From positions 62,001-126,000 of the forward strand of contig CALTTC010000001.1 of NCBI GenBank assembly GCA_943908425.1: 64,000 nucleotides of DNA, in the 5' to 3' direction. The translations under genes and the position numbers were made by a program. This document shows, piece by piece, positions 1-7,615 of the stretch; the stretch's first letter is position 1, and each line of letters starts with the position of its first letter. Below the pieces are notes generated by a model. It made no database searches. It was not told the DNA's origin and saw only the letters and a program-made list of their open reading frames with translations. This DNA is from an uncultured Moraxella sp. (GTDB taxonomy: Bacteria; Pseudomonadota; Gammaproteobacteria; Pseudomonadales; Moraxellaceae).

Positions 1-256
1 CATCTGTCACATCAGCGCCAATCTCAACAATCTCGCCAGAAAATTCGTGCCCCATCGTCAAAGGCGCTTTGACTTTAGAATAGGGGTGGGGCGTGTCAGT
101 TGGAATAAATATTGGACCTGCCAAATACTCGTGCAAGTCGCTACCACAAATGCCGGTGTATTTTACCGCAATCTTGACTTGATGCTTGCCAACGGCTGGC
201 ACGTCAATGTCTTCAACGCGAATGTCTTTTTGCCCATACCATCTTGCTGCTTTCAT
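1..256 (-). CDS. Zinc-dependent alcohol / 2,3-butanediol dehydrogenase, N-terminal part (cut by window edge)
   Basis: Eighty-five codons of the N-terminal GroES-like catalytic domain of a medium-chain zinc dehydrogenase; the rest lies beyond position 1. Visible family marks are the opening MKAARWYGQKDIRVED, the first catalytic zinc ligand region TGICGSDLHEYLAG and the GHEFSGEIVEIG motif. The family oxidises secondary alcohols such as 2,3-butanediol, or sorbitol and threonine, with NAD(P). The opening looks closest to butanediol dehydrogenases, but the substrate cannot be fixed from this fragment. An AAGGAG ribosome binding site precedes the ATG at 254-256. A palindrome just upstream may be its operator. 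Confidence 0.85.
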   Translation of the reverse strand, partial: MKAARWYGQKDIRVEDIDVPAVGKHQVKIAVKYTGICGSDLHEYLAGPIFIPTDTPHPYSKVKAPLTMGHEFSGEIVEIGADVTD

Positions 257-276
257 AATCACTCCTTACTTAAAAC

Positions 277-313
277 ACATAGCCATTATAGTCAATCCAA
301 ACGATGGCTATGT
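277..313 (-). promoter_or_regulatory. 10-bp inverted repeat flanking a TATAAT box upstream of the dehydrogenase gene
   Basis: ACATAGCCAT (277-286) and ATGGCTATGT (304-313) form a perfect 10-bp inverted repeat with 17 bp between. Read leftward, a perfect TATAAT lies at 290-285, so the dyad overlaps the likely -10 box of the dehydrogenase gene that starts at 256. This is the geometry of a dimeric repressor operator, though an RNA hairpin is also possible. The regulator is unknown. Confidence 0.4.
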
Positions 314-361
314 TATAAAATGGTGAGCGATTGTAAAAGTTGTTGGGTGCTTTATTGCTTT

Positions 362-1165
362 TTATTCATCGTTTGAATCATCGCTTATCTTTTCAGGCAA
401 AAAGCTTTGATGACGCAACGTGCCATCACCGTTATTTAGCGTGCCAAGGTAGTCTAACGTGTCTTGTTCAATGGCATTTGCGTCTTGCTCATTAAGCTGT
501 CCAGTTAATAATTGCCAACGCAAAAACAGTAGCCAAGTGTTGATAACATCGCTTTCGCAATAAGTGGCAAGGCGTGTCCACTCGCCATTTTGTACCATTG
601 GCAATACATCATAGCCTGTGGTGTCGCCCTTGCCTGCAAGCCCACAAAGGCTAGCAACCACGTCTAATTTTTGACTGTTACCAAAACTGCCCAGTTTCAT
701 TTTGTCCATTAGGTCAATATGCTGTGTGCTGTAGCGGGCAAGGTAGCCGTTTTTGTGGTCGTTGAACAGATTGGGAGCGACTAATTTATGGTGCAAACTG
801 CGATAGCCTAGGACAGGTAAATCAAAGCCTGCCCCATTCCACGATACCAATTGTGGTTTAAGCTTTTTATTAAACGCTCGCAAAAAGGTTTGGATAATTG
901 CTTTTTCGCCCAACGTATCTGCCAGCAGTGATTTTAGGGCGTATTTTTTTTGGGCTAAATCTACCCAAAAAAATGACAAACAAACAATCTTGTGCAATGG
1001 GTTTTGCATAAAACTGTTGCCTGCTTCTGCTTCACGCAAGGCAATCAAGGCGGTGAGTGCATCGTCATCGGACAAATCGGCAAGCTCTGGATATAGCCGT
1101 CTGCCTGTGGTAATATCAGGGGTGGTCTCAATATCAAATACCAAAATGGGGGTGTTAAAATTCAT
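362..1165 (-). CDS. Predicted 3'-5' exonuclease (PolB-type exonuclease / RNase H-like fold)
   Basis: 267 residues. The N-terminus VFDIETTPD carries the DxE motif (ExoI) of DEDD exonucleases. SWNGAGFDLPVL near residue 110 is ExoII-like, and YCESDVINTWLLFLRW near residue 205 fits ExoIII with the last acidic residue. This matches the family of stand-alone exonucleases related to the proofreading domain of B-family DNA polymerases; its cellular role is not established. The ATG at 1165 follows an AAAGG site. It is not obviously in an operon with its neighbours. The fold assignment is firm; the substrate is not. Confidence 0.75.
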   Translation of the reverse strand: MNFNTPILVFDIETTPDITTGRRLYPELADLSDDDALTALIALREAEAGNSFMQNPLHKIVCLSFFWVDLAQKKYALKSLLADTLGEKAIIQTFLRAFNKKLKPQLVSWNGAGFDLPVLGYRSLHHKLVAPNLFNDHKNGYLARYSTQHIDLMDKMKLGSFGNSQKLDVVASLCGLAGKGDTTGYDVLPMVQNGEWTRLATYCESDVINTWLLFLRWQLLTGQLNEQDANAIEQDTLDYLGTLNNGDGTLRHQSFLPEKISDDSNDE

Positions 1166-1245
1166 CCTTTTCCTTAACTAAGTAACAAAAAATAAGCAAC
1201 CATCTAAAATAAATATAATCAAACGACAGTGCCAAGCAAGCAATA

Positions 1246-1533
1246 TCAAGCGACCAATACCGATGGCAAAACAATCATTAACGCCCCACCAATGAGTAAG
1301 CAAAACCAAAGTAGCGTATTATCGCCAAAGCGTCTAAGCACAGCAAAATATCCCCAAGCATATAACATCGCTAATATAGAGCCAATCAACCCACCCAAAA
1401 AAGGCACGCCAAGCATTAGCATTAGCCCCAAATGAGCCACGCCAAATGCGATAGCCCAACCGTAAGCAGGGTAGTTTTTGCCGAGCGTATCAAGCCCGTA
1501 AGCAAAGGCGATTAGTAACAAAATAGACATCAT
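1246..1533 (-). CDS. Small integral membrane protein, unknown function
   Basis: 95 residues made almost entirely of hydrophobic segments, about three membrane helices (residues 3-15, 26-60 and 73-94), with short polar turns such as RRFGDN. No recognisable motif. It starts with two ATG codons at 1533/1530 behind a GGAAG site and ends 80 bp before the exonuclease gene on the same strand. cysM lies upstream on the same strand, so a loose cysM-membrane protein-exonuclease transcript is possible. I do not recognise the family. Confidence 0.6.
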   Translation of the reverse strand: MMSILLLIAFAYGLDTLGKNYPAYGWAIAFGVAHLGLMLMLGVPFLGGLIGSILAMLYAWGYFAVLRRFGDNTLLWFCLLIGGALMIVLPSVLVA

Positions 1534-1585
1534 AAGCGTTTACTTCCATTGGGTGCTTGTGGTGAGTGTTTCAATTATGATGGTC

Positions 1586-2458
1586 TTAATCCTGCCCAAA
1601 CAGCCCTGTGGATAAATACCTATCGCCTCTGTCGCACACGATAAATACAATTACCGCATTGGGGTTGGTTTGGGCGATTTGTTGGGCTGCCCACGCCGCT
1701 CCCCCTGATGACACGCCTGCAAAAATCCCTTCGCTTTTGGCAAGCTTACGCATCGTGTTTTCGGCATCGGCTTGTTGTATGTCTATGATTGTATCAACGA
1801 GCGTCGGGTCAAAAATTTTGGGCAGATAATCAGGCGACCATCGGCGAATGCCTGCGATATTTGCACCTGTCGCTGGCTGTAGCCCAATGATTTGTATGGC
1901 AGGATTTTGCTCTTTTAAAAACTGCCCAACGCCCATAATCGTGCCCGTTGTCCCCATACTGCTCACAAAATGGGTGATTTTACCGCCTGTTTGTTGCCAA
2001 ATCTCAGGGGCGGTGGTGCGATAATGGGCTAATTTGTTGTCGCTGTTATTGAACTGGTCAAGCACAAGCCCACTGCCTTGTTGCTGTAATTGCAATGCCA
2101 AGTCTCGTGCCGACTCCATATCGTCTGTTTCAATCAAGGTTGCCCCATAAGCTTGCATCGCATCTTTACGCTCTTGGGTGGCGTTTTTGGGCATAATCAG
2201 CGTTATTTTTAGCCCCATCATCGCTGATACCATCGCCAAAGCAATGCCTGTGTTGCCACTGGTGGCTTCTATTAGGCGGTCGCCTTGTTTTATTTGTCCA
2301 CGCTTTATTGCTTCGTTTATCATAAAAAAAGCGGGGCGGTCCTTGACAGAGCCAGCAGGGTTATTGCCTTCTAATTTGGCAAGTAAGGTGGCGGGGCTTG
2401 TTGTGTGGGTAAGCTTGATGAGCGGTGTATTGCCAATGTAGTCTTGTAATGTTTTCAC
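1586..2458 (-). CDS. cysM: Cysteine synthase B (O-acetylserine sulfhydrylase B)
   Basis: 290 residues, close to the usual 290-303 of CysM. It makes cysteine from O-acetylserine and sulfide or thiosulfate using pyridoxal phosphate. Seen: the PLP-lysine region NPAGSVKDRPAFFMI near residue 40, the substrate loop EATSGNTGIALA near 65, and the PLP-phosphate loop SSMGTTGTIMGVG near 175. The RRWSPDYLPKIFD stretch is typical of CysM rather than CysK. The start is a GTG at 2456-2458 with a poor ribosome binding site, so expression may be modest. It is divergent from gacS, sharing 109 bp. Confidence 0.92.
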   Translation of the reverse strand: MKTLQDYIGNTPLIKLTHTTSPATLLAKLEGNNPAGSVKDRPAFFMINEAIKRGQIKQGDRLIEATSGNTGIALAMVSAMMGLKITLIMPKNATQERKDAMQAYGATLIETDDMESARDLALQLQQQGSGLVLDQFNNSDNKLAHYRTTAPEIWQQTGGKITHFVSSMGTTGTIMGVGQFLKEQNPAIQIIGLQPATGANIAGIRRWSPDYLPKIFDPTLVDTIIDIQQADAENTMRKLAKSEGIFAGVSSGGAAWAAQQIAQTNPNAVIVFIVCDRGDRYLSTGLFGQD

Positions 2459-2567
2459 AGAAAAAAAATTGTTTGCCTAAAGTTTATGATTATAGCAAAA
2501 ATAATTCTGATAAAATACCGTTTATCCAAGTTTTATCACGCTTAATTATCAACTTTATAAGGCGGTT

Positions 2568-5450
2568 ATGGGCTATCACCATTTTTTTAGAAGTGCGTAT
2601 GGACAGCTGATTTTGATTGTATTTTTGCCGATTAGCGTCCTTGCAAGCGTTGGGGCAATGCTGGTTTTTTTTGAGACCACGCGTGCGGTACGCTCCGAGC
2701 AAGATGCCCTAGCACAGGCAGCGCTCATTCGTTATGCCCCGCTAATTCGCCCTTTATTGCCAAGTTTACATCCTAATGACTATGCCAAATTGCAAAGCAA
2801 AATTGCCGATATGGGTGCAGAAGGGATGACCACAGCCTTAGTCCCAGACACTCACGGCGAACATATCGGACAGCGCTATATGGTAGATAAGCTCTATCGC
2901 TTGCAAGAACAGCAGGTCAAGCGTTTGGCGATTATGGATAACACAGGGGTGGTGATTGTCGCCATTGGTTACGATAGAGATGCCGACTGGGGGGCGTTTG
3001 ATGCAAGTGCCGATAGCGTTTGGCGCTTGCCAACAGCGATGGGGACTGCTTATGGTATGCCTATTTATAGCACGGTGGGTGGGGCGCGGTACAAGCACTG
3101 GCTATTTGTGGAGATGGACGATGAGCCACTCATTATTGCTTATTATCGTATTGTGCTTGCGCTTGCGGTCACAGGGCTTATTACCCTTTTATTGCTACTA
3201 TTGATTTTAAATTCTTATTCTAAGCGCTGGATTAGTCCCATTTATGAGATGCGACTATTTTTACAGCGTTTATCGCCGACCACGCTTGGCAGACGTTTTG
3301 TTTTTAAGACGCATGGCGAGTTTTATTTATTACAAAAGGAGCTAAACGTTGCCCTAAAACGCTTACATAATAGCGTGAAAGACTTGCAAGCACACAATGC
3401 CCAAACCGAAAAAGATTTGCAATCCGCCTTTGATGAGATGGAAATGCAAAATATCTCAATTCGTAAAGCATGTGATATTGCTGTGTCTGGTAGCCATGCC
3501 AAATCAGCGTTTTTGACCAATATCAGCCATGAATTGCGCACGCCTTTAAATGCCATTGATGGGTTTATTAATCTGTTGGCGCAAGATGGCAAGCTAAGCG
3601 GTAAGCAAGCCTTGTATGTCCAGACCATTCAAAAATCATCAGCCCATTTATTGGCGCTTATTAGCGATGTGTTGGATTTTTCTAAAATGGAGGCAGGCAA
3701 GCTAAGCTTGGATTGGCAAGAATTTAATTTTTATGATGTGGTGTATGAGGTGGCAGATATGCTCTCACCGATGGCGTATGATAAGGGGCTACGCCTATCG
3801 GTACTGTATTATTCGGACGTGCCACAAACTTTGATGGGGGATCGCTTGCGTGTTAAGCAGATTTTAACCAATTTAGTGGGCAATGCCATTAAGTTTACGG
3901 CGACTGGGAGCGTGGATATTGTTTTGTTGTTTGATGAGCATAGCCCAGCAATTAGCGATGACATAGAGGCGATGGTTAGGGTAGAGGTGAGTGATACAGG
4001 ACGGGGAGTGGACGATAAGACGGCACAGACGCTATTTACAAGCTTTGGGCAGGGGGATATCTCTATCACCAAACGCTACGGCGGTACGGGCTTGGGGCTT
4101 GTGATTTGCAAGCAATTGGTGGCGCTGATGCACGGGCGGATTGGCTTTTTTAATAATGAAGATATTGATAACAAAAATATGGGTGCCACGTTTTGGTTTA
4201 GTTTGCCGTGCGTGGATGAGCCAGTTATCGCTGAACCCAAATTGCCTACGGTGCGTCTACTGGCGTGGCTTGGACATCCGCCAACCGCTAAGGCATTGCG
4301 CGCAAGCGTGGCTTTATCGGCGGTAACCTTGAGCGAATCGCCAAATTTATTGCATTTATTGCAGTGTTTGGCGGACGGACAAAGCTATGATTGGGTGCTG
4401 GTGGATAGTTTTGAACAAAAAGGCGATATCGCCCCTTTATTACAACAAATTCGCCAGTATTATACAGGCAGGTTATTGGTCTTTGGTTATGAGGTGGGAT
4501 TGTCACCAGAATTGTTACAGCAATATGATGCTAAGCCGTTGTACGAGCCATTTTCTACAAAACAGTTCTACGCCCATTTGTGGCAAGAGCTTAGTAGCAA
4601 GCAATCGTTAAGTTATGACAAGGTGTCAGTACTGGCGGTGGACGACCATTTGCCCAATCTACTTGTACTTGAGGCTTTGCTTGGGGAATTTGCAATTAAG
4701 GTGACCAAGGTAGAATCGGGACTGACAGCGGTGGAGCTTATCACCAAAGGGGTGATGTTTGATTTGATTTTTATGGATATTTCTATGCCGGTCATGAGTG
4801 GCTTACAGACAGCGACTGCTATTAGAAATATTGAGGCAACCAAAAAGCTTATTCGTACACCCATTGTGGCATTATCGGCACACGGTTATTATGAGGATAT
4901 GGCAGGCTTATACAAGGCGGGTATTGATGATTATGCTACCAAACCCATTGCCAAAAACGAGCTACAATTATTATTACAAAAGTGGCTTGCGTCCACCCCA
5001 AAAAGTACAGATGCCCAAACACGCACCAAAAAGCTTATGGCAATTATGCAAAGCGATAAAGACCACGATGACAAGCTTTTGGTCATTGATTGGCAAGATG
5101 CCTTAAAGCGTTCGGCAGGTAAGGCGGACTTGGCGGGGCATTTATTGCAGTTTTTGCAGGCAAGTGTTAATGATGAAATGCAGGCGCTCACGCAAGCGTG
5201 GTCTAGTAATGACCGCCAAGCTTTGACGGATATCAGCCATCGTCTGGTAGGTGGGTGTCGCTATACGGGGGTGCCGCTGCTAAGAAAATCAAGCGAGCAA
5301 CTATACGTCGCTTGTCAAAATACCACGCTGACTTGGCAGACGCTAGAAGGCTATTATTTGGCGGTAATGACAGCGCTAGAGCAGATAAAGCAAGCTGACT
5401 TAGCTTATTTTATAAGCCAAAATAACTCAAATCAAGATGCAAATGATTAA
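2568..5450 (+). CDS. gacS: Tripartite hybrid sensor histidine kinase of the GacS/BarA family
   Basis: 960 residues, usual for GacS/BarA. Order: N-terminal membrane helix (13-36), periplasmic sensor region (about 37-190), second helix (192-217), HAMP, coiled-coil, histidine kinase core with ISHELRTPLN (phospho-His about 321), ATPase boxes NLVGNAIKF, DTGRGV and GGTGLGL, then a receiver domain with FMDISMP (phospho-Asp about 737) and a C-terminal HPt domain with DISHRLVGG (phospho-His about 891). The family relays phosphate to GacA/UvrY, which activates CsrA-sequestering small RNAs. No response regulator is adjacent. The ATG at 2568 follows AAGGCGG. All four phosphorelay and ATPase sites look intact. 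Confidence 0.92.
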   Translation: MGYHHFFRSAYGQLILIVFLPISVLASVGAMLVFFETTRAVRSEQDALAQAALIRYAPLIRPLLPSLHPNDYAKLQSKIADMGAEGMTTALVPDTHGEHIGQRYMVDKLYRLQEQQVKRLAIMDNTGVVIVAIGYDRDADWGAFDASADSVWRLPTAMGTAYGMPIYSTVGGARYKHWLFVEMDDEPLIIAYYRIVLALAVTGLITLLLLLLILNSYSKRWISPIYEMRLFLQRLSPTTLGRRFVFKTHGEFYLLQKELNVALKRLHNSVKDLQAHNAQTEKDLQSAFDEMEMQNISIRKACDIAVSGSHAKSAFLTNISHELRTPLNAIDGFINLLAQDGKLSGKQALYVQTIQKSSAHLLALISDVLDFSKMEAGKLSLDWQEFNFYDVVYEVADMLSPMAYDKGLRLSVLYYSDVPQTLMGDRLRVKQILTNLVGNAIKFTATGSVDIVLLFDEHSPAISDDIEAMVRVEVSDTGRGVDDKTAQTLFTSFGQGDISITKRYGGTGLGLVICKQLVALMHGRIGFFNNEDIDNKNMGATFWFSLPCVDEPVIAEPKLPTVRLLAWLGHPPTAKALRASVALSAVTLSESPNLLHLLQCLADGQSYDWVLVDSFEQKGDIAPLLQQIRQYYTGRLLVFGYEVGLSPELLQQYDAKPLYEPFSTKQFYAHLWQELSSKQSLSYDKVSVLAVDDHLPNLLVLEALLGEFAIKVTKVESGLTAVELITKGVMFDLIFMDISMPVMSGLQTATAIRNIEATKKLIRTPIVALSAHGYYEDMAGLYKAGIDDYATKPIAKNELQLLLQKWLASTPKSTDAQTRTKKLMAIMQSDKDHDDKLLVIDWQDALKRSAGKADLAGHLLQFLQASVNDEMQALTQAWSSNDRQALTDISHRLVGGCRYTGVPLLRKSSEQLYVACQNTTLTWQTLEGYYLAVMTALEQIKQADLAYFISQNNSNQDAND

Positions 5451-5456
5451 CTAATA

Positions 5457-5486
5457 TTGATAGAGCAAATAATAACGTATTATAAT
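5457..5486 (+). promoter_or_regulatory. Promoter just downstream of gacS
   Basis: TTGATA at 5457-5462 and a perfect TATAAT at 5481-5486 with an 18-bp spacer, directly after the gacS stop. It would drive an independent transcript across the structured region and the small ORF at 5635. Assigned by sequence only. Confidence 0.45.
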
Positions 5487-5634
5487 CATATATAAAAAAT
5501 ACCAATAAAAAGCTTGTATTTTTATTTAAAATATTTTATATTATTGTCAATCAATTTAATTGTATTGGCATTAAGGTGTTTAGTACCACCGCCAATACCG
5601 CAACCCCAGCAAAGGGGAATAAAGGAGATGCACC

Positions 5635-5703
5635 ATGTCTGTACTAACTTATCATTTAGACAATTTAACGCCAATTGATGTGTCTGCCTTTTATCTTAAC
5701 TAA
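5635..5703 (+). CDS. Possible 22-residue small protein or leader peptide
   Basis: A 22-codon ORF (MSVLTYHLDNL...SAFYLN) with an excellent AGGAG site at 5623-5627, seven bases before the ATG, so the ribosome is likely to load here. The peptide is neither strongly hydrophobic nor enriched in one amino acid, so a classic amino-acid attenuator is unlikely. Small hairpins precede it (GGTG-CCACC around 5575-5590, CCCC-GGGG at 5604-5617). A 9-bp hairpin follows the stop (TAATTAAAG / CTTTAATTA), then a terminator-like structure. Function unknown; it may be a free-standing small protein gene. Confidence 0.4.
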   Translation: MSVLTYHLDNLTPIDVSAFYLN

Positions 5704-5734
5704 TTAAAGCCAATTTTCTTTAATTACTACACCC

Positions 5735-5815
5735 AAAGCTTACCCATCAATCGCTACCTTTTACAATAACGTAAATGCGACAGTTGGGTGTATTTTGGGT
5801 TTTTTATTGCTAAAA
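5735..5815 (+). terminator. Structured terminator-like hairpin before rtcB
   Basis: ACACCCAA (from about 5730) pairs with TTGGGTGT (about 5784-5791). Between them a nested stem forms (TCGC...GCGA enclosing TTTAC...GTAAA). The structure is followed by ATTTTGGGTTTTTT. It probably ends the transcript containing the 22-codon ORF. Separation from rtcB (ATG at 6010) leaves a further 190 bp of AT-rich sequence in which nothing else stands out. Confidence 0.45.
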
Positions 5816-6009
5816 TTTCTTATTTTTGCCTTAAATCCTTTTCGTCTTTAAATGCTCGCTGATGGTTATTATAAAAAGCTAATTTAGCTATTGGCTTAAA
5901 GGATAATTGTGCGTTAAATTTTCTTATTAGCTATTTATTTTTTGCAAAAAATTATTATATTTTTTGGCAGGAGAGTTATTGCCAAAATATTAAAAAGGCA
6001 TATATATTT

Positions 6010-7227
6010 ATGAGTATTCAATTAATTTTAAATAATGGGGCAAATCAACAAGCCCATAAAGGCGTTCCTGTTAAAATATTTACCACAGATATTGAAGAGG
6101 AAGCAATTCGTCAGTTGCGTAGCCTTGCACAATTAACCTTTATTCATTCCCATATTGCGGTGATGCCCGATGTGCACGTTGGCAAAGGGGCGACGGTCGG
6201 GAGCGTGATTCCCACAAAAAAAGCAATCATACCAGCAACGGTAGGCGTGGATATTGGCTGTGGTATGAACGCTGTGCGCTTGTCGTTAAAGGCAGGACAG
6301 TTGCCAGATAATTTGGCAAAAATCCGTCAAGCCATTGAAGCAAAAGTGCCCGTTGGTTTTAATCAGCACGCAAGCATTACCGCTAAAATGTCCACGCTTG
6401 ACCCCCTTGCCAAACGCTTAAAGTGCATTACCGATAAGCACCCAGGTCTGTTAAAAATGTTAAGAAATTTTGAGCGGACGTGGGCAAGACAGCTTGGCAC
6501 GTTGGGCGGCGGCAATCACTTTATTGAGTTGTGCGTGGATGAAAATCAGGACGTATGGGTTATGCTCCATTCGGGCAGTCGTGGTATTGGCAATTGTCTT
6601 GGTGAATATTTTATCACCCTTGCCAAAAAAGAGCGTGAAAGCCGTTTTGGTTATATTCCAGAGCGTGATTTGGCGTATTTTGCCGAAGGGTCTAGCGGTT
6701 TTGCCGATTATTTAGAGGCGGTGCAATGGGGGCAGGATTATGCCCTAGAAAATCGCCGTGAGATGATGCGCCTTATCATCAATGTCCTAAAACAAACTTT
6801 ACCGCCTTTTGTGCCTACGCGTGAGGCAATTAATTGTCATCACAACTACGTCAGTCAAGAAACCCATTTTGGGGAGAATGTCTATGTAACGCGTAAAGGG
6901 GCGATTTCGGCGTATGAGGGCGAGCTTGGTATTATTCCAGGGTCAATGGGGGCAAAATCCTACATTGTCAAAGGCAAGGGCAATGCCCAAAGTTTTTGTT
7001 CTTGTAGTCACGGAGCAGGGCGATGTATGAGCCGTGGTAAGGCTTTGCGCACGTTTAGTATCACGGATTTAAAGGTGCAGACCTTAGGTGTAGAATGCCG
7101 TAAAGATAAAGGCGTGATGGACGAAATCCCTGATGCTTATAAAGACATAGACAGGGTAATGGCAAATCAACAAGACTTAGTGACAGTGGTACACACCCTA
7201 AAACAAGTGCTGTGTATTAAAGGCTAA
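6010..7227 (+). CDS. rtcB: RNA-splicing ligase RtcB (GTP- and Mn2+-dependent 3'-5' RNA ligase)
   Basis: 405 residues, the typical size of bacterial RtcB. It joins RNA ends carrying 2',3'-cyclic phosphate or 3'-phosphate to 5'-OH ends through a GMP-histidine intermediate. Motifs seen: MPDVHVGKGATVG (52-64), VDIGCGMNAVRL (80-91, metal-binding Cys84), GTLGGGNHFIE, LHSGSRGIGN, NCHHNY and the guanylylated histidine in CSHGAGR (His334). There is no rtcA or RtcR-type sigma-54 activator nearby. An unidentified basic small protein follows 13 bp downstream and is probably cotranscribed. Confidence 0.95.
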   Translation: MSIQLILNNGANQQAHKGVPVKIFTTDIEEEAIRQLRSLAQLTFIHSHIAVMPDVHVGKGATVGSVIPTKKAIIPATVGVDIGCGMNAVRLSLKAGQLPDNLAKIRQAIEAKVPVGFNQHASITAKMSTLDPLAKRLKCITDKHPGLLKMLRNFERTWARQLGTLGGGNHFIELCVDENQDVWVMLHSGSRGIGNCLGEYFITLAKKERESRFGYIPERDLAYFAEGSSGFADYLEAVQWGQDYALENRREMMRLIINVLKQTLPPFVPTREAINCHHNYVSQETHFGENVYVTRKGAISAYEGELGIIPGSMGAKSYIVKGKGNAQSFCSCSHGAGRCMSRGKALRTFSITDLKVQTLGVECRKDKGVMDEIPDAYKDIDRVMANQQDLVTVVHTLKQVLCIKG

Positions 7228-7240
7228 TTTGGGAGTAACA

Positions 7241-7477
7241 ATGACGGTAAAAACTCAGCAAGATTTAATTAAACTTGGGGCAAAGCTTGTAAGCGGTGCA
7301 ATAAAACCAGCGCACCCCCCAAAGCCACGCAACTATCTGGCGCGTAATCCGCTCCTAAAAAAAGGCGGTATACACGCCAAAGACGACGTGGTAAGCGTGC
7401 GCAAACAGCAAAGGCGCAAGACAAAACAACAGTTACGGCGCACCGACTGGTTGAGTGCGGCAAAAACGCTTGATTGA
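7241..7477 (+). CDS. Small, highly basic protein following rtcB, unknown function
   Basis: 78 residues. I chose the ATG at 7241 because GGGAG sits just ahead at 7230-7235; a TTG at 7229 would add four residues. The C-terminal half is dense in Lys and Arg (VRKQQRRKTKQQLRR), as in RNA-binding or ribosome-associated proteins, and the middle reads RNYLARNPLLKKGGIHAK. I do not recognise the family. A loose similarity to the basic tail of the ribosome rescue factor ArfA was noticed but is not convincing. Position directly behind rtcB suggests a role with RNA. Confidence 0.6.
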   Translation: MTVKTQQDLIKLGAKLVSGAIKPAHPPKPRNYLARNPLLKKGGIHAKDDVVSVRKQQRRKTKQQLRRTDWLSAAKTLD

Positions 7478-7504
7478 TATTAAATTAATGTTAATAATGA
7501 ACTT

Positions 7505-7533
7505 AGCCCAAAGCTGTTTTTGGGCTATTTTTA
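7505..7533 (+). terminator. Rho-independent terminator after the rtcB pair
   Basis: AGCCCAAA (7505-7512), a 6-base loop and TTTGGGCT (7519-7526) make an 8-bp stem followed by ATTTTTA. It separates rtcB transcription from lepA. Confidence 0.75.
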
Positions 7534-7615
7534 CGTAATTATTTTACTGGTAAATAATTTTTGTTCAAGGCAAAAAAATGTTACAATAGGCGATTATCTT
7601 TTTGCCAATTTAACT

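Noticed and set aside
47..376. 109-codon plus-strand ORF at the left end
   Set aside because: Antisense to the dehydrogenase gene, whose zinc motifs are clear; the ORF shows no domain.
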